Positions 1 to 4,425 of a stretch of 5,983 nt of DNA are shown piece after piece. How positions within the stretch are numbered: the first letter of the stretch is position 1; each line of letters starts with the position of its first letter. The stretch is from an uncultured Sphingomonadaceae bacterium (GTDB lineage Bacteria; Pseudomonadota; Alphaproteobacteria; Sphingomonadales; Sphingomonadaceae). The DNA lies in the NCBI GenBank assembly GCA_938016505.1, contig CALLWN010000274.1, positions 1 to 5,983 on the forward strand, read 5' to 3'. The notes under the pieces are model-generated. The model was not told where the DNA came from and searched no databases. It was given only the letters and a program-made list of their open reading frames with translations. A program made the position numbers and the translations under genes.

Positions 1-940
1 CCAGCAGCCGCGCCCGTGCTGCCTGATACTCGCGCACCAGCCGGTCGACCAGCTCGGCGGTCGGCACCACCGCCTTCACGGCGCCAATGCCCTGGCCGCA
101 GCCCCAGATGTCCTTCCAGGCCTTCGCCTCGGTGTTGCCGCCGCTGCCGAAGTTCATGGTCGAATAGTCGCCCTTGGGCAGATTGTCGGGGTCGAGCCCG
201 GCAGCGCGGACCGAGGGCTTGAGATAGTTGCCCGAAACGCCGGTGAAGAGGTCGGAATAGACGATGTCGTCGGCCCGGCAGGCCACGATCATCTCCTTGT
301 AGCGCTGGTCGGCGCGCGCCTCGGTCGTCGCGATGAAGGCCGAGCCGATGTAGCCGAAGTCGGCGCCCATCGCCTCGGCTGCCAGCACCGCGTCCCCGGT
401 CGCGATCGAGCCCGACAGCGCGACCGGCCCGTCGAACCACTCGCGGATCTCCTGGATCAGCGCGAACGGCGAGAGCGTCCCGGCATGGCCGCCAGCCCCG
501 GCCGCCACCGGGATCAGCCCGTCGGCCCCCTTCTCGATCGCCTTGCGGGCAAAGCGGTCGTTGATGACATCGTGCAGCACCACCCCGCCGTAGCTGTGGA
601 TCGCCGCATTCACATCCTCGCGCGCGCCGAGCGAGGTGATGATGACCGGCACCCGGTATTTCACGCACAGCTCGAGGTCGGCCAGCAGCCGGTCGTTCGA
701 CTTGTGGACGATGAGGTTGACGGCATAGGGCGCGTCCGCCTCGGTCAGCTCGGACGACAGCCGCTGGAGCCACTCCTCGAACTGCGGCAGCGGCCGCGCA
801 TTGAGGCTCGGGAACGAGCCGATGATCCCCGCCCGGCACTGGGCGATCACCAGATCGGGGTGGGAAATGATGAACAGCGGCGAGCCGATCACCGGGATCC
901 GGAGCCTCGCCTTCAGCTTCGCAGTGATCGGGTGGGTCAT
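1..940 (-). CDS. Nitronate monooxygenase (2-nitropropane dioxygenase) family protein, 3' end cut by window edge
   Basis: Translating the minus strand from the ATG at 940-938 gives 313 codons with no stop before the left edge. The family is usually about 310-350 residues, so little is missing. Family members are FMN-dependent TIM-barrel enzymes that oxidise nitronates to carbonyl compounds and nitrite; some relatives are instead NAD(P)H:quinone reductases. Visible hallmarks are the central GAGGHAG loop (residues 148-154), whose His152 is the likely catalytic base, the phosphate-binding LSGSIATG strand-loop (175-182), the IGSAF segment (198-202) and the C-terminal FTGVSGNYLKPS block (232-243). 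No signal peptide is seen, so it is probably cytoplasmic. The start shares ATGA with the stop of the upstream reductase gene, and an AAGGA ribosome binding site lies at 953-949, 8 bases upstream, inside that gene. This implies translational coupling. The N-terminal motif (IPVIGSPLFIIS) departs from the PhxQAPM-like start of well-studied nitronate monooxygenases, so the true substrate is uncertain although the fold assignment is firm. Confidence 0.88.
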   Translation of the reverse strand, partial: MTHPITAKLKARLRIPVIGSPLFIISHPDLVIAQCRAGIIGSFPSLNARPLPQFEEWLQRLSSELTEADAPYAVNLIVHKSNDRLLADLELCVKYRVPVIITSLGAREDVNAAIHSYGGVVLHDVINDRFARKAIEKGADGLIPVAAGAGGHAGTLSPFALIQEIREWFDGPVALSGSIATGDAVLAAEAMGADFGYIGSAFIATTEARADQRYKEMIVACRADDIVYSDLFTGVSGNYLKPSVRAAGLDPDNLPKGDYSTMNFGSGGNTEAKAWKDIWGCGQGIGAVKAVVPTAELVDRLVREYQAARARLL

Positions 941-2163
941 CCAGCCTGTCCTTCCATCGACTTGAGCGGCACGGCAGCGTCCGCGAGCAGCGCGGGCGCC
1001 ACCCGCGCACCCCGCTCGACAAGCCCCCGGCCGCCCATATAGTCCTTCGTGGCGTTGATGCAGTCGAGCGCGACGACCGCGCCAGCCCTCAGATAGACGA
1101 GGGACCAGCTGCCCGAGGCCGGGTCGCCGCGCACCACCCGCGCCTCCGCCCCCATCGACAGCCCGACGGTCTGGAGCCTGGCGTCATACTGGTTCGACCA
1201 GAACCACGGCACCGCGCGATAGGGCGGCGCCGCGTCGCCGAGAAGGATGTGCGCTGCCGCGGTCTTGGCCATGTCGGAGGCATTCTGCACCGATTCCAGC
1301 CGCACCTCGGCCCCGCCGGCAAAGGCGTTGGCATGGAGCGCGCAGTCGCCGATCGCGTAGATGCCGGCAAGCGAGGTCCGGCAATGGCCGTCCACCCTGA
1401 CGCCATTGGGGCAGTCCGCGCCGGCTGCGCGCAGCGCCTCCACCTCGGGCACCAGCCCGATCCCGGCGATGACGAGCTCGGCCTCCAGCCGCTCGCCACC
1501 CTCCAGCCGCACCGCCTCGGGCCGGCCCTCGCCCTCGATCGCGACCACCCCGGCGCCGAGCCGCACCTCCACCCCGTGCCGGCGGTGGAGCGCCAGATAC
1601 CAGTCCGAGACTTCCGGCCCCGCGACCCGGGCGAGGAGCCGCGGCAGCGCTTCCACAACCGTCACGCCATGGCCCAGCTTCGCGAGCACCGCTGCCGCCT
1701 CGAGGCCGATATAGCCCCCGCCGATGATGACCACCCGCCGCGCGCCGGGCAGCGCTGCGCGCAGCGCATCGACATCGGCCCTGGTGCGGATCACATGCGC
1801 CAACGCGGCGCCGGGGCACGCCAGCCGCCGCGCCTGGCCCCCCGCCGCCCAGACGAGCGCGTCCCAGCCGAACCGCTCGCCCGAGGCCGCAGTCGCCGTC
1901 CTTGCCGCAGCATCCACGCTCGCGATGGTCACGCCGGTCCTGACCGTCACCGCGCGCTCGGCCCAGAAGCCGGCCGGGCGCAGCAGCAGCCGCGCCGCCT
2001 CCTTCTCGCCTGCCAGATACTCCTTCGAAAGCGGCGGCCGCTCATAGGGAAGGTCGGGCTCGGCCCCCGCAATCGTCACTGCACCCGTGTAGCCCCCCTG
2101 GCGCAGCGCGATCGCAGCCGATGCCCCCGCCTGTCCTGCACCAACGATCAGCACCCCGCCCAT
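937..2163 (-). CDS. FAD-dependent NAD(H) oxidoreductase, ferredoxin/rubredoxin reductase-like
   Basis: This 408-residue flavoprotein belongs to the family of putidaredoxin, rubredoxin and ferredoxin reductases, which pass electrons from NAD(P)H through FAD to a small iron-sulfur or rubredoxin partner. Visible features, in order: an N-terminal FAD dinucleotide motif VGAGQAG (residues 7-13); the family signature PYERPPLSKEYL (39-50); a second Rossmann motif IIGGGYIGLEAA (146-157) followed by VVEA, whose acidic residue (Glu171) suggests NADH rather than NADPH; the second FAD-contact motif GIYAIGDC (267-274); and a C-terminal reductase domain from about 315 with VPWFWSNQYD (318-327). The start chosen is the ATG at 2163-2161, because GAGG lies 5 bases upstream at 2172-2169. 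A TTG at 2184 is in frame but lacks this support. Its stop overlaps the start of the nitronate monooxygenase gene (ATGA). No ferredoxin, P450 or ring-hydroxylating oxygenase gene is in the window, so the electron acceptor is unknown. Confidence 0.93.
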   Translation of the reverse strand: MGGVLIVGAGQAGASAAIALRQGGYTGAVTIAGAEPDLPYERPPLSKEYLAGEKEAARLLLRPAGFWAERAVTVRTGVTIASVDAAARTATAASGERFGWDALVWAAGGQARRLACPGAALAHVIRTRADVDALRAALPGARRVVIIGGGYIGLEAAAVLAKLGHGVTVVEALPRLLARVAGPEVSDWYLALHRRHGVEVRLGAGVVAIEGEGRPEAVRLEGGERLEAELVIAGIGLVPEVEALRAAGADCPNGVRVDGHCRTSLAGIYAIGDCALHANAFAGGAEVRLESVQNASDMAKTAAAHILLGDAAPPYRAVPWFWSNQYDARLQTVGLSMGAEARVVRGDPASGSWSLVYLRAGAVVALDCINATKDYMGGRGLVERGARVAPALLADAAVPLKSMEGQAG

Positions 2164-2168
2164 GCCCG

Positions 2169-2172
2169 CCTC
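2169..2172 (-). promoter_or_regulatory. Ribosome binding site deciding the reductase start
   Basis: On the minus strand the sequence reads TGAGGCGGGCATG. The GAGG motif overlaps the TGA stop of the asparaginase gene and sits 5 bases before the ATG at 2163. It supports ATG 2163 over the in-frame TTG at 2184, and it suggests that ribosomes finishing the asparaginase re-initiate directly on the reductase. Confidence 0.7.
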
Positions 2173-3151
2173 ACTCGTCGGCAAAGATCTTGACGCTCGG
2201 CCTGCCCCCCGCAGTCACCGAGGCCCGGTACATGCCCGGCGCATTCATCGCGAACACCACCCGGCCGCGGGCGTCGAGCACGATCACCCCGCCGTCGCCG
2301 CCAAGCGCGCCGATGTCGGCAATCACCGCCTCGGCCGCCGCCTTGGCCGACTGCCGGCCGAACCGGATCCGGTCGCAGATCTGGCCCGCCGCCCGCGCCC
2401 GGATGAAGATCTCGCCCGAGCCGGTCGCCGAGACCGCGCAGGCGCCATTCTCGGCAACCGTCCCCGCCCCGATGATGGGCGTGTCGCCGATCCGCCCCGG
2501 CGCCTTGCCGGTCAGCCCGCCGGTCGAGGTCGCAGCCGCGAGGTTCCCGGCCCGGTCACGCGCCACCGCCCCCACCGTCCCGAACCGCAGATGAAGATCG
2601 AACCCCGCCGTCGCCCCGCCCTTCTGCATCTCGTCGAGCATCCGCCGCCGCGCCGGCGTGATGAAATGGCCATTCTCCACCTGCGCCAGCCCGTGCGCGC
2701 GTCCAAACCCATCGGCCGCCACCCCGGCGAGGAACACATGCGGGCCCGTCGCCATCAGCTTGCGGGCAAGTGCCACCGGGCTTCGGGTCGTCGTCACCCC
2801 CGTCACCGCCGCCGCCCGCCGGGTCGCGCCATCCATGATCGCCGCGTCAAGTTCGGCCGTCCCCGCGCTGGTGAGCGCAGCGCCCACGCCAGCGTTGAAA
2901 TGCGGGTCCGCCTCGAGCGCCATGACCACGGCCTCCACCGCATCGACCGCGCTCCCGCCCCGCTCGAGAATCGCCTGCCCGTCCGCCAGCGCGTCACCCA
3001 GCGCCCGGCGAATCGCCGCCTCCTCCCCGGGCGCATACTGCCCCCGCTCGATCACGCCCGCCCCGCCATGGAGCGCGAGCGACCACTCCGCCGCCCCCAC
3101 CGGGCTCACCATGGCGAGCGCCGCGACCAGCACACCGAAAACCCGCCGCAT
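2171..3151 (-). CDS. Secreted isoaspartyl peptidase/L-asparaginase (plant-type, Ntn hydrolase)
   Basis: The product is 326 residues and is homologous to E. coli IaaA (EcAIII). That family consists of self-cleaving N-terminal-nucleophile hydrolases that remove isoaspartyl residues from dipeptides and hydrolyse L-asparagine. Residues 1-20 form a signal peptide: basic MRR, a hydrophobic stretch, and VGA before AEW, so the enzyme is probably periplasmic. Next come HGGAG (28-32), the NAGVGAALTSAG block (86-97), the self-cleavage site and nucleophile at Thr192 in GTVGAV, the second active-site Thr210 in ATSTGG, the substrate-binding Arg220 and Asp223 in GRIGDTP, and Thr243-Gly244 in ATGSGE. All key residues of the EcAIII site are present at matching spacing. 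The frame stays open upstream to 3301, but that extension runs into the antisense of a tRNA gene. The ATG at 3151 is chosen because it begins the signal peptide and has a GGAG site 5 bases upstream. It is the first gene of a three-gene minus-strand operon. The periplasmic location differs from the cytoplasmic E. coli enzyme. Confidence 0.93.
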   Translation of the reverse strand: MRRVFGVLVAALAMVSPVGAAEWSLALHGGAGVIERGQYAPGEEAAIRRALGDALADGQAILERGGSAVDAVEAVVMALEADPHFNAGVGAALTSAGTAELDAAIMDGATRRAAAVTGVTTTRSPVALARKLMATGPHVFLAGVAADGFGRAHGLAQVENGHFITPARRRMLDEMQKGGATAGFDLHLRFGTVGAVARDRAGNLAAATSTGGLTGKAPGRIGDTPIIGAGTVAENGACAVSATGSGEIFIRARAAGQICDRIRFGRQSAKAAAEAVIADIGALGGDGGVIVLDARGRVVFAMNAPGMYRASVTAGGRPSVKIFADE

Positions 3152-3156
3152 CCTGT

Positions 3157-3166
3157 CTCCCCTCCC
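3157..3166 (-). promoter_or_regulatory. Ribosome binding site of the asparaginase gene
   Basis: On the minus strand GGGAGGGGAG is followed by ACAGG and then the ATG at 3151. This is a strong purine-rich Shine-Dalgarno sequence at 5-base spacing, and it confirms the signal-peptide start rather than any start further upstream in the same frame. Confidence 0.7.
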
Positions 3167-3179
3167 GCCATGGCGACCC

Positions 3180-3208
3180 CGGCTAGAGGCCGGTGCGCCG
3201 CCTTGCAA
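3180..3208 (-). promoter_or_regulatory. Weak candidate promoter for the asparaginase operon
   Basis: On the minus strand TTGCAA (3208-3203) is separated by 17 bases from TAGCCG (3185-3180). This would place transcription start about 30 bases before the asparaginase ATG. The -10 element is poor. A 5-bp GC hairpin (CCGGC, 5-base loop, GCCGG; 3179-3193) overlaps it. It is offered only as the best available candidate in the 113-bp spacer between the divergent asparaginase and tRNA genes. Confidence 0.2.
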
Positions 3209-3223
3209 CTGCCCGCGCAACCG

Positions 3224-3252
3224 TTGACCGCCCGCCGCCCCCGCGCTAACCC
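3224..3252 (+). promoter_or_regulatory. Candidate sigma-70-type promoter of the tRNA-Met gene
   Basis: TTGACC (3224-3229) and TAACCC (3247-3252) are exactly 17 bases apart. The predicted start, near 3259, leaves only about six bases before the mature tRNA 5' end at 3265. The stretch after the -10 is entirely C- and G-rich apart from T residues, resembling the GC-rich discriminators of growth-rate-controlled stable RNA promoters. Strong -35 and weak -10 elements are usual in GC-rich alphaproteobacteria. There is no experimental support. Confidence 0.42.
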
Positions 3253-3264
3253 GCCTCGCCTCCC

Positions 3265-3341
3265 GGCGGGGTAGCTCAGTTGGTGAGAGCGCAGGATTCA
3301 TAACCCTGAGGTCGCGGGTTCAAATCCCGCCCCCGCTACCA
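3265..3341 (+). tRNA. tRNA-Met (anticodon CAT), probably elongator
   Basis: A full 77-base cloverleaf can be folded by eye. The acceptor stem is GGCGGGG (3265-3271) with CCCCGCT (3331-3337), including a G1-U72 wobble. The D arm is GCTC/GAGC around AGTTGGTGA. The anticodon stem is CAGGA/CCCTG around TTCATAA with CAT at 3299-3301, the variable loop is AGGTC, and the T arm is GCGGG-TTCAAAT-CCCGC. Discriminator A and an encoded CCA follow. The C1-A72 mismatch of initiator tRNA is absent, which favours elongator Met. A CAT anticodon can also mark a lysidine-modified isoleucine tRNA, which cannot be wholly excluded by eye. The anticodon stem has an A31-C39 mismatch. No T-rich terminator follows the gene. 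Confidence 0.95.
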
Positions 3342-3347
3342 TCCGGC

Positions 3348-3422
3348 CAGGGTCCGCCATCCGGGGGTCTGTCCGCCGGGGGTTCGTGCGGCGAGGTCCC
3401 GTCCGGCGAGGGCCCGGCCGGG
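3348..3422 (+). repeat. Five imperfect tandem copies of a 15-bp GC-rich unit
   Basis: Adjacent 15-mers start at 3348, 3363, 3378, 3393 and 3408: CAGGGTCCGCCATCC, GGGGGTCTGTCCGCC, GGGGGTTCGTGCGGC, GAGGTCCCGTCCGGC and GAGGGCCCGGCCGGG. The rough consensus is GRGGGTCCGTCCGSC. The block starts seven bases after the tRNA CCA. The last copy contributes to a perfect 12-bp palindrome, GCCCGGCCGGGC (3412-3423). The array is non-coding on present evidence. It may be a slippage product, or a structured 3' trailer of the tRNA transcript. Confidence 0.65.
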
Positions 3423-3458
3423 CGTCCGCGTGGCGCCTGCATGACACTGCCCGACACC

Positions 3459-3464
3459 GAGGAG
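3459..3464 (+). promoter_or_regulatory. Ribosome binding site of the ureidoglycolate lyase family gene
   Basis: GAGGAG is placed 7 bases before the ATG at 3472. This fixes the start of the downstream gene and argues against the out-of-frame ATG at 3441. Confidence 0.65.
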
Positions 3465-3471
3465 ATCGCCC

Positions 3472-4050
3472 ATGGCAGCTGCCGCCGCCCCCGTGCCACC
3501 CCGCATCCTCGACATCCCCGTCAGGCCCGCCACGCCGCAGGCGCTCGCGCCCTACGGCCGCCTCATCGGCCACGACCCCGCCGTGCCGCCCATGCCGATC
3601 GACTTCTACGATGGCGCCGCGCGCGTGCGCCGCGTGGTCGACTTCCAGGCCGAGGGCGAAATCGAGATGCCCGTCGTCACCCTCGGGCGCCGCCCGCTCG
3701 AGGTGCGCTGGATGGAACGCCACTTCCGGCACACCCAGGCCTTCATCCCGCTCGGCGCCCGGCCCTTCGTCGCCTGCCTCGCGCCGCCCAATGACAGGGA
3801 GCTGCCCGATCTCGACCGGGTTGAGGCCTTCCTGTTCGACGGCGCAGCCGGCTTCCTGATGCACATCGGCACCTGGCACGAGTTCCCCTTCGCCCTCGTC
3901 GACGACACCCACCTCCTCGTCATCCTCACCCGCGCTGCGACCGAAGGCCTGGTGCGCGACAATGTCATCCAGAACGAGGCGCGGGGCGAGGATCTCGACA
4001 AGAAGGACCTCGAGGCCCGGCTCGGCATCCGGCTCGCGCTCCGGCTCTGA
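3472..4050 (+). CDS. Ureidoglycolate lyase (AllA) family protein
   Basis: The 192-residue product matches the ureidoglycolate lyase family, a cupin-like beta-barrel enzyme. In allantoin breakdown it splits ureidoglycolate into glyoxylate and urea. Landmarks are the N-terminal LTPxxFxPYG-like segment (TPQALAPYGRLIG, residues 21-33), the core signature MERHFRHTQAFIPLG (81-95), PFVACLAPP (98-106) and the GTWHEFPFAL motif (133-142), followed by the strand DTHLLVILTR (145-154). It is longer than E. coli AllA (about 160 residues), mainly through an Ala/Pro-rich N-terminus and a charged C-terminal tail. No signal peptide is seen, so it is probably cytoplasmic. It stands alone on the plus strand, with no allantoinase, urease or other purine catabolism gene beside it. 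Its role could therefore be on a related substrate. No separate promoter is obvious, and it may be read from the tRNA promoter. Confidence 0.85.
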   Translation: MAAAAAPVPPRILDIPVRPATPQALAPYGRLIGHDPAVPPMPIDFYDGAARVRRVVDFQAEGEIEMPVVTLGRRPLEVRWMERHFRHTQAFIPLGARPFVACLAPPNDRELPDLDRVEAFLFDGAAGFLMHIGTWHEFPFALVDDTHLLVILTRAATEGLVRDNVIQNEARGEDLDKKDLEARLGIRLALRL

Positions 4051-4052
4051 CC

Positions 4053-4094
4053 CCCCGCCCGTAGCTCCCCGCCCGTCGCGCCCCGCCCGTCACG
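4053..4094. repeat. Three tandem copies of a 14-bp unit in the convergent gap
   Basis: Units at 4053, 4067 and 4081 read CCCCGCCCGTAGCT, CCCCGCCCGTCGCG and CCCCGCCCGTCACG. The first ten bases are identical in all three. The array fills the gap between the ureidoglycolate lyase stop (4050) and the stop of the oppositely oriented DUF167 gene (4090-4092), and that stop codon lies within the third unit. No hairpin with a T tract is present, so it is not a classical terminator. Confidence 0.75.
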
Positions 4095-4410
4095 CCAAGG
4101 CCGGCGGGGCAACGCCGGCGGCAAGCCGCCGCGGCGCCGTCACCACCAGATGCTTCGCCGGGCTGGTCTCGCCCGCAACCAGCGCGACCTGCCCGCGCGG
4201 CACCCCGAAGGCCTCGGCCACCACCGCGAGGATCGCCTCGGTCGCCCGGCCGCGCTCGGGGGCCGCGCGCACATGCACCCGGAGCCTGCCGCCATGCGGC
4301 GCCCCCAGCGCATCCCGCCCCGCGCCGGGCTTGCCGAGGATGAAGAGGTGCAGCCGGTCCCCCTCCCAGCGCCAGAAGGCGGCATCGGCGTGCCCGTCGG
4401 GCCGGCTCAC
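4090..4410 (-). CDS. DUF167 (YggU) family small protein
   Basis: The 106-residue product fits the DUF167/YggU family, small alpha/beta proteins of unknown function usually about 75-110 residues long. The order of elements matches: a first strand LHLFILGKPGAGRDAL (residues 20-35, where family members carry a Pxa.kd.i pattern), GGRLRVHVRAAPERGRATEAIL (the counterpart of the canonical PPvdGkAN motif, here with GRAT), a helix with LGV-like AFGVP, and QVALVAGETSPAKHLVV at the end of the domain. The start is GTG at 4410-4408. It has GGAAGGA 6 bases upstream, and no in-frame ATG fits the family better. The gene begins 15 bases after the receptor stop on the same strand, so both are probably on one transcript. 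In many alphaproteobacteria this gene sits with yggT; that neighbour is absent here. Confidence 0.85.
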   Translation of the reverse strand: MSRPDGHADAAFWRWEGDRLHLFILGKPGAGRDALGAPHGGRLRVHVRAAPERGRATEAILAVVAEAFGVPRGQVALVAGETSPAKHLVVTAPRRLAAGVAPPALA

Positions 4411-4416
4411 GCGTCG

Positions 4417-4423
4417 TCCTTCC
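4417..4423 (-). promoter_or_regulatory. Ribosome binding site supporting the GTG start of the DUF167 gene
   Basis: GGAAGGA on the minus strand lies 6 bases before the GTG at 4410, inside the 15-base gap after the receptor stop codon. It supports a GTG start and separate initiation from the receptor. Confidence 0.65.
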
Positions 4424-4425
4424 GG

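Noticed and set aside
3179..3193. CCGGC-TAGAG-GCCGG hairpin as a terminator or attenuator
   Set aside because: The stem is only five base pairs and there is no T tract on either strand. It lies in the asparaginase leader, where a terminator would make little sense.
1249..3274. Two long plus-strand open frames (1249-2193 and 2162-3274) and a further one at 485-1042
   Set aside because: They are antisense shadows of the flavoprotein, asparaginase and monooxygenase genes in GC-rich DNA. Their translations are Arg/Pro/His-rich and lack any family signature.
3152..3301. In-frame N-terminal extension of the asparaginase to 3301
   Set aside because: It would code through the tRNA and the divergent spacer. 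The signal peptide and the strong ribosome binding site at 3157-3166 place the start at 3151.
3235..3336. Direct repeat CCGCCCCCGC before the tRNA (3235-3244) and at its 3' end (3327-3336), a possible attachment-site pair
   Set aside because: Ten C/G-rich bases are expected by chance in this composition. There is no integrase gene, and the two copies bracket only the tRNA itself.
3441..3794. Plus-strand 117-codon frame starting at ATG 3441
   Set aside because: It is out of frame with the lyase gene, Arg/Pro/Ala-rich, and without a ribosome binding site. GAGGAG at 3459-3464 serves the ATG at 3472.
3298..3912. Minus-strand 204-codon open frame ending in AGAGFEPATSGL
   Set aside because: Its C-terminus is the antisense translation of the tRNA-Met gene, a well-known spurious peptide. 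Its middle is the 15-bp repeat array, and the rest is antisense to the ureidoglycolate lyase gene.
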